A DNA stretch of 64,000 nt. It comes from Nitrospira sp. GTDB lineage: Bacteria > Nitrospirota > Nitrospiria > Nitrospirales > Nitrospiraceae. Positions 1-11,000 of the stretch are shown piece by piece (within the stretch, counting starts at the first letter, position 1; each line of letters opens with the position of its first letter). The position numbers were made by a program, and so were the translations under genes. The stretch covers positions 124,001-188,000 of the forward strand of contig JARFXP010000001.1 in assembly GCA_029194675.1 (NCBI GenBank). The letters run 5' to 3'. The notes below the pieces were generated by a model. The model did not search any database. It worked only from the letters and a program-made list of their open reading frames with translations, and was not told where the DNA came from.

Positions 1-3000
1 AAGTCGAGTTTGTAAAGTAATGGGCACTCAGTCCGTCCCCATCAAGATGCTCAAAGTCATCTTGTGCTGGGCCTGTTCCCGCTGTTGACTTGAGAACATC
101 CTTGTTTTCAAGGAGAACGCTCAACATGTCGGTGGGAAGTTCGGTTGCTGCGCTTATTACTTGTTTGATCAGCGTGCGGCTCATGACAACTCTGCGCCGG
201 GATAGGATCTCCTCCACCTTCCCCTCAATGGCGGAAGAGACGGGAGTTCCATCGCTCTTGAGTGACGAAACGTCGATCAACAGGGCCTCGGCGTCGGCGG
301 GAGCAAAGAGCGGCTTGAGTGCTCGGGCGACAAAGGCGCGCGGCTGCGTCTGGAGCGACTTCGCGGCTCGGTCGAAATCCGGCTGAACGGCGGACGGTAC
401 GCCAGCGGCTCCGAGAAGTGTTGCACACTCAGTACTAGTGAGCGCGCCCCGGCTCTGTAGCTGTTTTCTGGTTGCGTCATAGCGCACTTTCTTCCCGAGC
501 GATACTGGAAATACAAACGTCGGAGACAGACCTGCGAGAGCCGCAGTGTAGGAAATGGTCCCATAGATCAAGGCCGCAGTGGCTTTAGCATCGTCTGGTC
601 CAAGGATTGACGTGAGCGCGACGGTTAGCGCCACGCCATCGGAATCTTGCACTAGGGGTTCCTCGGCTATGATACCGTTGAGACCGTTTAGCAGAGCCGC
701 AAGCGTTCGAATCCGATCATCGGGTTGTGTGCCTGGCTGAGAAGGAAAGCGTGGCACATGGCGACACAAATAATCCAGATCGCGCACCTTCACTCCCGAT
801 GCGCGAACCTTGTCGACTACATCCGTAAAGGCCAACGCATTTCCGCGTGGAAACCGGTCCGGACGTTCGAACAGTACTCCATCGAACAAGGCTTCCAGCG
901 ATAGCAATTCCCGCACGGAGATCTGCAACGCGCGGGCGAGCGAGACGCGACGGAAAATTGCTGAGAGGTGTTCGAGGTTCAGTTGTGGGCGCGAGGTAGG
1001 GGGCAAAGTGGGATCGTCACTAAGCCCCACAGCGTCGCGAATCGCGTCGAGTTCCTGGGCACTCAAACGGAATGCTGCCAGGATCAACTCCTTATGCTCA
1101 GACAGAAATGGGGGTGTACCGCTCAGTGCCGCTGCCAACTCGGTCCGGCTATCATCAAGCCTGAAGATAGGATTGATCAACTGAGCGGCTTTGTTTCGGA
1201 ACAAGCGATCGTACAGTGCCGAGCTTCCGAACGTAGGAATCTTGTTCCAGAGGCTGATGACTTCGGCAATAGGCATGTTGAGCCGGTCATGCAACCGCTT
1301 GATATTGGCGAGTAACAGAATCGTCTCAAATACTGTGCTGCTTTCGAGGGAGCCGTGTTCGAGGGCTAGATCCATCTCATCCAGCGTCCAGCCAAGTTTC
1401 TTCCAAAGCCGGATAAAGCGAAAGAGCGTCATCAGTTCCTTCGGACTGAGCAGCGTCCCATCAAGATGCATTAACGTCGCACGATCCATGTCACACGGCT
1501 GCTCAAATCCAGTATTGATGACGACGGCATTTGCCCGGCGCTTCACCCAATCCGTGAAAGTAACGGGATTCTCCCCTACAGCCGCGAGTTGGGCAGTGAT
1601 GGCTGCGGGCAGGGGGGGGAAACCCGCTTCGATCCATACGCGCACATCCTCGGTGGGAATACCAAGCCTAAATAAGTAATCAAAATCACCATCGCCCTGT
1701 AGCCTGGGGTTGACGAATCGTGTTTGCACCAGCGCAATCAGTTCTTCGTATGTGAGGCCGCTACGCGACAAAAACATGAGAACGGGACACATAAGAACCG
1801 ATACGGGAGGCCAGCCTTGTGCTTCCATCGCCCCCCAGAAAGCTCCGTCCGTTCGGCCGGTTGCCGGGAGTCCGGCTTTCGTCAAGACCGCATTCACGGC
1901 AGCTTCGGTTGCGGCTTCGTAGTTGCCGAACTCAGTACTGGGGATCGGAGGTGGCGCATAAACACTGAGGATGTTTTGTAGCGAACGAATCAGGCTGGTT
2001 CGCCGATCTGGGTTCGCCGGATTGCGAACGAACTCCGGCTCGACGTGATTGAATAGGGCTGCTGGCGTTGGGCCTGTGGAAAATCCGAAGAATTCCGGAA
2101 CTGTTTCAGGTCGGAGCGAGCTGGCGCCACCGAACGTCGAGAACGACACGATTTCAAACTCTTCCGGCGAGAGTGATAGAATCTCCGCAGCCTGCGCCAT
2201 CAGTGGTTCTAGTCCGGGATCGCGATCCAATAAAGGCATGAGTTCTGCGCGGCTTATGCCCAGGTGCCCTAGATACAAGCGAGTGGTTTCCAGTGGCAGG
2301 TTCAGCGGAAGACCAAGCGGGAAGACCGCCTCTTGTACGGTCGCATATGCTTGGTCGGAAAACTTTGAAGAAGCCTCGGTCAGATAGACCGGATTGACTC
2401 TCAATTCCTCAGCCGAGGGTGAAGGCAGATTCTGATTCGGCGGTGCGGGCGGCATGTTGAAGGCCACGGGTACTTTATTGGCCACGAAGCTTTCTAAAAC
2501 CTCTGTGACCAAGTCGACGTAGGGGATCAGTGTGTTTGTGTTTTCGCAAGTCAGTTGGATATGGGCAAGGTCTGGTCGCCGCTCGAAAAGCACATCTGCC
2601 GGGTTATCTGGGGCAAGCGAGGGCCGGTCAATCATGTGCAGAAGATCTACGAAATAAGCGGAGGGACTATAGAATGACCGACAGTGTCCGCACTCACACA
2701 TCTGCAAACTGCCAAACAGATCGTGAAACGCTGGCACGTTCTTTATGGACGGTAGTACGTGGGGTGGGACAGCAGACTTGATCGCCATCGGTGAAACAGC
2801 CACACCGCCGGTCCAAAGATCTGTATAGAGGTAAAGAATCGTGCCCACGACGCTTTCAGCTCTTCGGTAAGTCGTGCGCGCTCGCTCCTCACCGCCGAGC
2901 CGGTCGCCGAACTCAGTCACAAAATGTTCCGGAGAAAAACGTGTAATTCTGAACGCGGAATCGAGATTGGACGCCAGCAGCGCCTCGGTTTGTTTGCGGT

Positions 3001-4732
3001 CCACTCCCAGGCGGAACACGCGTTGCAGGCGTTGTAACTGCCGAGTGAGGAGCGCCTTGTCCTCTTCGTGCATCCCTCTACCAATACGGTCGCCATGCTC
3101 TTCAAGGTATGCTGTGACGGGAGAGGACGCTATATCAAAGTCGCTTTCGTTCTGAAAAAATCGATCCAGGTGATCGCGAGCCGCGCTGAGCTGTGGATCC
3201 GATGAGCTTCGCACGATCTGCGCCATGACGGCCGTGGGATACATCGCTTCAGCCACCGAAAGGATACTGTCGACCGTTCGCGACACACGTTCTTCCATGT
3301 CATGGCCGGCCACGTCGTCAGATGGCCCCACACCCCGGACGATCTCCGCCAACTGACGTTCGTCCAATTGCACAAGATCGCGGGGCGTATGGACACCATG
3401 TTCATGAAGCGCGTCAAGCAGCGCCATGTCATAGGCCGTGAGATCAGCGAGCTGGAGCAGAGACTGCAGGGCACGGATGCGGTTCCGGTCCCAGCCCATC
3501 CGTCGTTCAACAACGTCCCTCCAGAACGCTTCAGGGGTGCCGTCGTGCTTTCCGTATTCATTGAGAAGAGTGACGCGGTCTTCTTCCGGTATTCCCGCGC
3601 GCGACAACAGATCGCCCACCGTTCCTCTGCGCCTGTTTCCCGCTTGGGCGCCGCTCCTGCTTTGCAATTCAAAAAGACGCGAGAGGTGGTCGTCGAGTGC
3701 TCCACTGATGACACGATGCTTGAGTGAATCGGTCAGCTTCACACTCCAGTCGCCATCTCGATCCAGCAGCTCGCCGAGCACAGCCGGAAGTGGAGCGACT
3801 TCCACCGGTGGGCCGTCGCGTAACAGCCCATAGAACGTTTCCGCGAGCGATTGTGGCTCACGTGATGCCTGTTCCGCGAGGGTCCAAGACAAGTACATCA
3901 GGCCGATCAAGTGCGCATCCCAGCCGGTTTCCCGTGCCGCGAAGTCGAAATCGCGATGCTGGTCCTGATCTAATTGCGCCGGAGTGCTGGTGAGTAAGGG
4001 AGCTAGATCGCCAAGCAGCTCTGTGTACTCCGTCCCCTCTTGGTTCCGTGAACCCCTTAAGACGATACGGATCTCCTCTACGAGTCCGGCGGAAAATCCC
4101 AGCACGAGATCGCCGGAATCAAGCTCCGTCGTTGTGCTGCCCGTGTTCCTTTGGCGATAAATCGCGACAATTTCGTGCGCATCTCGCTGGGAGGAAACGG
4201 TGAAAACAAGATCGGGGTTTGGATTGCGATTTCCCTCTTTCTCCGCAAAGTCGCGCTTGTGATAGCGAATTGCACTAAAGGCTCCGTCAGGACCAGTGAC
4301 GACCTGATTGTCGCGGTTTCCGAGTGGCGTTCGCGCAGCGCCGAGATCGCGATCGAAGACTTCCACGCGCATCCCGGCAGCGGGTGAACCATCTTCAAAC
4401 TCGACGCGCCCTGTGACGATGTAATCCTCGGAGAGAGTCGGCTCGAATGCGGAAAGACGGCTCAATTCACGATTCAGTGCGTCTGCGGTCGCTGTGTCGA
4501 CCTGTTGGCCGCTCGTCAGATCAAGATGATGGGTGGATTGAAATTCAGCGACAGACTTAACTGTCGCTTCTCCATAACGTGCATCCCGGCGCTCCAAGAG
4601 CAGTTGCTCCAGCAGAGCCTGTCTGTTGGCATCTCCTCCTTCGTGGGCAAGTAGCAGGAGCAATGCGGACTGCAGATTTTGGACCGCCTTACCTCTATCG
4701 TTTTTCAGGATGACCGCCGTGATCCGATCCAT
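1..4732 (-). CDS. Tc toxin subunit A-like protein (TcA/VRP1 family), C-terminus beyond the window
   Basis: The minus-strand frame opening with ATG at 4732 stays open to the left edge, giving about 1577 visible residues. Residues 1-80 look like a peptidoglycan-binding-like domain (starts MDRITAVILKND, then GKAVQNLQSALL and YGEATVKSVAEFQ). A beta-sandwich-like segment follows (VTGRVEFEDGSPAAGMRV). Near 2.6-2.7 kb lies the hallmark CECGHCRSFYSPSAYFVDLL of the TcA / Salmonella virulence plasmid A (VRP1) family. TcA subunits form the pentameric pore and translocation channel that delivers the TcB-TcC cocoon cargo. It lies downstream of the TcB-TcC fusion on the same strand, so co-expression is likely. 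The linker, channel and receptor-binding regions lie outside the window, so completeness cannot be judged. Confidence 0.82.
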   Translation of the reverse strand, partial: MDRITAVILKNDRGKAVQNLQSALLLLLAHEGGDANRQALLEQLLLERRDARYGEATVKSVAEFQSTHHLDLTSGQQVDTATADALNRELSRLSAFEPTLSEDYIVTGRVEFEDGSPAAGMRVEVFDRDLGAARTPLGNRDNQVVTGPDGAFSAIRYHKRDFAEKEGNRNPNPDLVFTVSSQRDAHEIVAIYRQRNTGSTTTELDSGDLVLGFSAGLVEEIRIVLRGSRNQEGTEYTELLGDLAPLLTSTPAQLDQDQHRDFDFAARETGWDAHLIGLMYLSWTLAEQASREPQSLAETFYGLLRDGPPVEVAPLPAVLGELLDRDGDWSVKLTDSLKHRVISGALDDHLSRLFELQSRSGAQAGNRRRGTVGDLLSRAGIPEEDRVTLLNEYGKHDGTPEAFWRDVVERRMGWDRNRIRALQSLLQLADLTAYDMALLDALHEHGVHTPRDLVQLDERQLAEIVRGVGPSDDVAGHDMEERVSRTVDSILSVAEAMYPTAVMAQIVRSSSDPQLSAARDHLDRFFQNESDFDIASSPVTAYLEEHGDRIGRGMHEEDKALLTRQLQRLQRVFRLGVDRKQTEALLASNLDSAFRITRFSPEHFVTEFGDRLGGEERARTTYRRAESVVGTILYLYTDLWTGGVAVSPMAIKSAVPPHVLPSIKNVPAFHDLFGSLQMCECGHCRSFYSPSAYFVDLLHMIDRPSLAPDNPADVLFERRPDLAHIQLTCENTNTLIPYVDLVTEVLESFVANKVPVAFNMPPAPPNQNLPSPSAEELRVNPVYLTEASSKFSDQAYATVQEAVFPLGLPLNLPLETTRLYLGHLGISRAELMPLLDRDPGLEPLMAQAAEILSLSPEEFEIVSFSTFGGASSLRPETVPEFFGFSTGPTPAALFNHVEPEFVRNPANPDRRTSLIRSLQNILSVYAPPPIPSTEFGNYEAATEAAVNAVLTKAGLPATGRTDGAFWGAMEAQGWPPVSVLMCPVLMFLSRSGLTYEELIALVQTRFVNPRLQGDGDFDYLFRLGIPTEDVRVWIEAGFPPLPAAITAQLAAVGENPVTFTDWVKRRANAVVINTGFEQPCDMDRATLMHLDGTLLSPKELMTLFRFIRLWKKLGWTLDEMDLALEHGSLESSTVFETILLLANIKRLHDRLNMPIAEVISLWNKIPTFGSSALYDRLFRNKAAQLINPIFRLDDSRTELAAALSGTPPFLSEHKELILAAFRLSAQELDAIRDAVGLSDDPTLPPTSRPQLNLEHLSAIFRRVSLARALQISVRELLSLEALFDGVLFERPDRFPRGNALAFTDVVDKVRASGVKVRDLDYLCRHVPRFPSQPGTQPDDRIRTLAALLNGLNGIIAEEPLVQDSDGVALTVALTSILGPDDAKATAALIYGTISYTAALAGLSPTFVFPVSLGKKVRYDATRKQLQSRGALTSTECATLLGAAGVPSAVQPDFDRAAKSLQTQPRAFVARALKPLFAPADAEALLIDVSSLKSDGTPVSSAIEGKVEEILSRRRVVMSRTLIKQVISAATELPTDMLSVLLENKDVLKSTAGTGPAQDDFEHLDGDGLSAHYFTNST

Positions 4733-4746
4733 GGTAGTTGCCTTTG

Positions 4747-4899
4747 TTATTCGTTCTTCAGGCCCGTGATATTCGCGACAACCTGCCCAGAGGGGAAAGC
4801 AATGACTTGCCGTTCGACTAGGAAGCTCAGCCCTCTTTCGAGATTCGCCACTTCCTGCTTATGGTCGTTCTGTTGGAGCGGAGCGACAATTGGCGTCAT
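4747..4899 (-). CDS. 50-residue ORF resembling half of a peptidoglycan-binding-like domain
   Basis: ATG at 4899 has AAGGAG eleven bases upstream; the stop at 4747 is 14 bp before the TcA start. The product (MTPIVAPLQQNDHKQEV...) contains EVANLERGLSFLVERQVIAF, which aligns by eye with the first helix of the domain opening the next gene (KAVQNLQSALLLLL). It may be a truncated or duplicated copy of that N-terminal module, or a short leader gene. The good ribosome binding site argues that it is translated. No independent function can be given. Confidence 0.5.
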   Translation of the reverse strand: MTPIVAPLQQNDHKQEVANLERGLSFLVERQVIAFPSGQVVANITGLKNE

Positions 4900-5022
4900 G
4901 AAAGGAGTTCTCCTTCGAGCAGCTGATCGCTATCGTTAGCTAATTGAGGTTCTTCCAATTTTAAGCCACCTGTCCCCTTTTCTTCTCTTGCCTTAATCAG
5001 CACTTTGTTATCGTTATTGTCA

Positions 5023-8000
5023 TTAGTGCGTAACCCAGTCGTACGCCTTCGTCGCTAACCAATAGCCAGGTACAACAGTGACAACTGTAGCGATTCCGCC
5101 CGCAACTGTGCTTCCGGTGGCTGCTTCTACACGGCTTCCGACATTCGCCGCGTGCTGCGTATACCCGGGGTACGCCTTTTCAATGCCATAGCCGACCGCG
5201 GCACCCCCGACTGCGGAAGCCGCCACTAACCCACCTTCGGCGCCAGCCGCAACCGCCAGACGCGCTGCCCCTCGCACACCCACCGCCCCAACTGTTTCGG
5301 TGACTTCGGCGGCGCCGGGCACAAATGTACGCACCAGGACTCCACCTGCCGCGGTCGCGGTGCCAACGACGACGGGTCGCGGATTGCGCGCAAAGTTGCG
5401 AACCACCCCCACTGCACCGGCCCGCCATCCACCAGCTGCCTGAGTGGGACTCTTCGGTGCAAAAGTAGAAGCCGGTGCAGATGCGGCAGGAGGCGCTGTC
5501 GGTTTCGGCGAGGACACTGCGGAGACGCTTGGCGTGGGAGCGGCATCCTGCGTGGCAGTTGCTGCAGCCGACGAATTTGCGGGACGAAGTTCCAACTGAG
5601 CTGATGGTGGCGCGGTCGGCGCAGGCACTGCAGGTGCGGGCGCCATCGGACTGCGCCGACCATTGGCCAAAAGCTGCGCCCGATCTTGCGCGGCGATGTC
5701 CTTGACGGCACTGGGCAACTGAGTGGCCGGTGGATTGGCGACCGGCGGACCAGTGTGCTTTCTCGCCGTGCGCACATACTGATCTGCATTAGCTGCGGCA
5801 GCGCGATCTGCCGCTTCCTGTTGGGACTGCTGATTATTTGCAAGGGTGTGCTGGGGTCCGATTTTCTGCGCAGCGCCCGGAGGCGAACTCCATTGTGGCG
5901 TATCCTTGTGATGGCCAGCTTGGTAGTCATCCGGGTTTTCGTGAAACCACGCAGCCATATTCCGGGTATAGCGTTGGATCGTTTTTTCCTGGGAATACCC
6001 ACTGTTGGTCGCATGTGTGTCGATGTTAGTCTGCTCGATGAGGTGCAGTTGCGCGGGTGGCGTATCCGCAAGTCCGCTTGGATCGACCTTGGAGATTGGC
6101 GATTCGGCTACGTATGCATATAAGTTCAGGCCGGTCGCAATTCCCGTTGGGTCACAACTCGCCCAGCGTTCCAACCACGGTGCGTAGTACCGAGCACCGT
6201 GATAGGTGAACCCTGTTTCCTCATCCCGCTCCTTCCCCGTATACCGATACCGCTTTGCCGCAGCATTGATAGTCAAATTCATCGCCTGGTACGATGTACA
6301 GCCGTAAGGATAATACTCTTCGTAAGAGATCACCTGTGCCGACAAATCCAGTTCCAAGGATGCTGAACCGAGATGATTACTGAACTGATAACGCACCAGT
6401 TGGGCAGGCGACCCATCTTCCCCCTTCGTGCGAGTTTCGACGAGCGTGATGCGCTGCTTGTCGTCCATGACGTGTACTGTTTCGCGCTCGAGTGAAATGG
6501 CTGCGCCGGTGCGTTCGCGATAGAGTTCATATCCGCCCAGGTAAAATCGTTCTTCTATTTCGCCACTTAGTCGTTCGATCACTTTTCTTGTGCGTTGTCC
6601 TGTCGCATCGTAGACGTAGTACCCAGTTCCGCCGCCGCCGAGGTCGACCTGCGCCAATTGGTCGTGACAGTCCCACTGCATCTTGGCGAGATGATTCATC
6701 TTCAACATGTTGCCATGGGCATCGTACGAGTAGCTTTCGGTTGTGGGTCCGATTGTGGTGCTCGTGAGCTGGTTAGTCTTCATGGAGGAATCTAAAAAGC
6801 TCATTTCGTTATAGGTGTATGTTCTCGTCCAATTGCCACCAGCCGCTTGATGAAACATTTGTTCGAAGTTCCCGACAGCATCGTATTCATACCTTTCGGT
6901 GTAGCTACGCATTTTGTTTCCGTCTTGCGGATGGGCGAGCTTGACACGCCACTCGTCATTCCACGTCGTTTCCGGCTGGACCACCTGCCCGATGTGCTCA
7001 CGCCCCGTCGCATGAATCAGCCGATAGATCGCGTCATAGGTATAATCGTTCTGCGGTAAAGCGACCGCGCCATTGAAATAGATAGGCGGTTGGGCTGCGT
7101 CTCCGATATGCGTGATGTTACCGGCTGGATCGTAGGCGTAGCTGAGGTCTTGGAATCGCGCGTTGTCTGACAACCGCGTGGTCTTGAGATTGACGAGTCG
7201 GAATGTATCCGGATCGTAGACATATTCAGTCTTCGTGCTGTTGCCATATTTGATATTTGTGCGCTGACCTTTGGCGTTGTAGTCGATGTTTGTGACGAAC
7301 AGTGTCTGAGTCACGGCGCCACGCAGGTTCACCGTGACCTTCTCAAGCAGATTGGCTTCGTTAAACATCGGTCGATAGACGCTGAGATCTGGCGTCGTCA
7401 TGGTGACGGGACGATTGAGCGCATCGACTGTGGTAGTGGAAATGAATTGGTCTGCTTCGAGGAGCCCTGCCAAGGCACCATTCAAGGCCGGTTCATTGAC
7501 TGAAGAGACGGCCAGCAACGGTTCAATTACCGACCAGTCCTGTTGGCTTTTATATTCCTTGGCAATTCGGCGAGTGCCTTGGAGCAGATTGCCCTTGAAG
7601 TCATAGCGCTCGCTCTTGATCATCCCGCCACTGTCGAATTGCCAAACAGCTCTTGTCCGAAGATTGTTGGCGAGATCGCCAGCCTGCCCCTCCCCGTAGA
7701 CCGTCCGCTGGAGCAGGATCTCTTTCGTTGGACTCATGGGATCGGTGCCAGTCACGAACGTCCGCACCGGGCGTCGAAGCTGGTCATATTCCATCCGATA
7801 ACTGTGGCCACGACTATTCCATGAACGGATCGGCTTTCCCGACACATCATTAAGCATCCATCGCTCGCCTGCCTCCATACTCGCCTGATGAATGCGCGTT
7901 CCGAGCACATCATAGTCATACTCCATGACGACGCGGCCCTTGGCATCGATGACCTTTCGCTGGTTGCCTTCGATGTCTACAATAGTGCGAGTCTGATACA

Positions 8001-11000
8001 GGCCTGCGGGTCCATTGTCTGCGACACTGAGGAACGGGCGGCCCAACGCATCGAGATGCACGATGGTCGGTGTATTGGCATGTTTTTCCGCTTTCGTCGC
8101 CGCATCTTTTTCCGCTGTTCCCTTGGCACCGGCGATGCGTTGCTGATACCACGTCTGCCAGCCTGGCAGTTGTGTCAGGAAATATTTTTCGGTAAGACCT
8201 TTCACGTCCGGATCGGTTCGTGGATCGCCTGTCACATCGCCTTTCAAAGCGACCGTATCGTTCACATCGAAGGTCTCTTGCTGCCATGGATCGAACCGGA
8301 CTTTTTCGTAGGTCTGGTTAGGATGCAGCGTGGCAATGACCCGCTCGACGGGATCGTAGAAGAGAACCGGACTCACCCCCACCTTCACGGCAAACTCAAA
8401 GTGGTGTGTGGCGGTAAAGAAAGGCTCATATTGCCTTACCGGCTTGCCCTTATTGTTGAAGATGGTCCAGCCGCTGCCGACCCATCGAGGTGTGGAGACC
8501 GGTCCTCCATCGATGACTGGGCCCGGCTCGGCCTGAATTTTCTTTTGGACCTCGCGGCCGAATCCATCCGAGTAGCTGAAACTGACTTGGATCTTCGTCT
8601 GTTGTCCAGGGTCAAGGTCACGCACATGTGTTTCGCGGGCGAGGGTGGCGGCAAACGCAGGCAGCCATTTGTCGCGACCTGTGGGAAAGTCTTGTTGTGT
8701 CCGGAGGAATCGATCAAGATCGTAGACAACACGAGTCGTGGCATCTCCCAGAAGTCCTGGCGCCGGTCCATGCGGATCGCCGGCATTGAAGAAACCGTCG
8801 ACCTGCGCTCTCGTCAGATCGGCGACAACGCCGGTCAATGAGTCTCCTTCTACCGTCGCTGGTGTTGGCTTCCCCATCACAGCAGTCGCGAAGACTAAGC
8901 CCAGCGTATCGAATGCGGCTGCGGTCCGATTTCCATTGGGATCAATCAGCAATCTCGGTTGAAGAACCCGATAGTCGTGTTCCGCAGAAACGATATTCCC
9001 GACCGCATCGTTCGTACGATGAACCAACAGATCGTACGGGTCATAGGTCACAATGGTTTCTGTCGGGACCGCAGTCGTATGGAAAGGATCGCGATAGCGG
9101 CATGGAAGGAAAAAATGCGCTCGCGCCTCGGCCAATTCCAGGGCACCCACATTTGCCGGGTTATTTGAGAAGAATACTCGGCCTGAGGGTATCCACCAAT
9201 TGCTGTCGCCTTCGCTATGGACATACTTCCCTTCGTCCGCCAGCATCGTATTCGTCACCCGCGCTCCGTACACCTGGGTCACGAGACTTGGAGTCAAGGC
9301 AAGCTTGTAGCTCTCTCCTGGCAGAGCAAGAGACTCCAGCTTCCCCAGGGCGAGCAACCCGGTCAGATCATCCTTGCGATAGAGTGATCGGATGTGTTCG
9401 ATGAGGCGCCTGTATGGATGAGCCGTTATCGCTCCGGCGGCGTCCACATCTTCGTACGGCAGATCATGGATACCGTCAGCCGCCTGATCCAGTTTGTTGC
9501 GCAGTTCATCGAAACGGAATAGATTTGTGATCGAAGGCTCATTGCTGTCCGGTACAGTCTTGAGGATCTCGTATGTCCGTGCCTGGGCTGGCTGCGGCGC
9601 TCGATAGGCATTCGCCTCATCGATAGGGTTCGTGAATTCGTTCTCTGTCGACGTGATGTGGATCTGTTCTTGTTTGCCCTTGTCGTCCCCAACGAGCGGA
9701 CTGAGACCTGGCCGCCGCCCATACCCGATCGCAACGGCCTTGAGAACATTGCCATGACTATCCACCTCCAACGTCATGGCGTGTGTGACACGAGGGTCCG
9801 CAATGAGTTTTCCGCCTACATCGACTAGTTTTCGCTCATAGTAAACATCGATAGATTCACGGGCATGAGTAAAAAAGACGGCATGCTGATTATTGCCTCG
9901 GGGCTGGAGCAGCTCGATCGTGTAATTCTGCTCTGTCGCGCTATAGGGACGATCCTCCGCATCAGTGCCGTCGAGCGCATAGATCTCGCGACGGAGCACG
10001 GAACCTTTGAGCGAGCGGCAGGCTTCTCGGATTTCGTCAGCTGTGAGAGACCACGGAGTCAACGTGCCATCTTTCTGCTTCACCGTGGTTGGTATGACCG
10101 TATCAGGCAGCAGCATGGCTTCGAGTTGCAGATCGGTGAGTCCAGCAACCTTGTCACTGACATCACCCTCCCGGTAGTACTCCTCTTCGAAGTGGCGGGA
10201 AATCTTCTCGCCTTCGAGATACGCTCCCGTATGGAACCAGGTCTTGGTTTTGACTGGTGGCACATGCGAGATGGGATCGCTGTTCGTCGCGTTAGAAAAA
10301 TCGCCGCTCTCCGTGAAGGCAGCCAGCTCTTCAGTGTCGAACTGTTCGACCATTCCAAAGCCTCGGAATTCACGCTCTTCGCCGTCGAAATAGCCATGGT
10401 GGTAGGCATAACGCGTGGCGAAGCGGTTGCGGCTGATCCAATCCCAGGTCTCCACCCGCTCGACGACATGGACGGGAAACGGGAGCCGGGTGATCCAGGG
10501 TTTGTCGTCGCGCTTGTCCTGGAGGTAGAACTTGGTCGAGGGCGCGTAGTCAACGCGAGTTTCGGCACCGAGGTTGTTGAGCGTCTTGATGAGCAGATGC
10601 GGCTTCTGTCCTCCCATCAGATTCACATATCGCATGGGCTGTCCGGAGTCTTGCGGGAATGAGGAAGACCAGACCAAACAGGCGGTGCCATTGCCGAGCA
10701 GATCAATGGGAACGAGGCTCAGGAGATCATGGATGTGCGGGAAGACATTCAGCGTCTGTGGTTGGCTCCAGCTATTGCCTGATTGATTGAAGTAGAGGCG
10801 CACGCCATCCACGTGCAGATAGATGATGTCGGTGGTGCCGCTGCCATCGATGTCGGCCAGGCGAACTCGCTTTTGGTCGAAGAGATCCGGCTGATCAAAC
10901 CAGGGCGCATTGTCCATCGTCACCTTAGCACCAAAGCGTCCATAGCCGAGGTTGGGCCAGTAACAGACCTCGCCGTTTCTGATGCGGACAAGATCCATGA

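Noticed and set aside
810..1184. Several plus-strand ORFs over 0-5 kb
   Set aside because: They are antisense readings of the long TcA frame that runs to the left edge, which contains family motifs.
7888..8841. 317-residue plus-strand ORF
   Set aside because: Antisense to the RHS region of the TcB-TcC protein; no motif.
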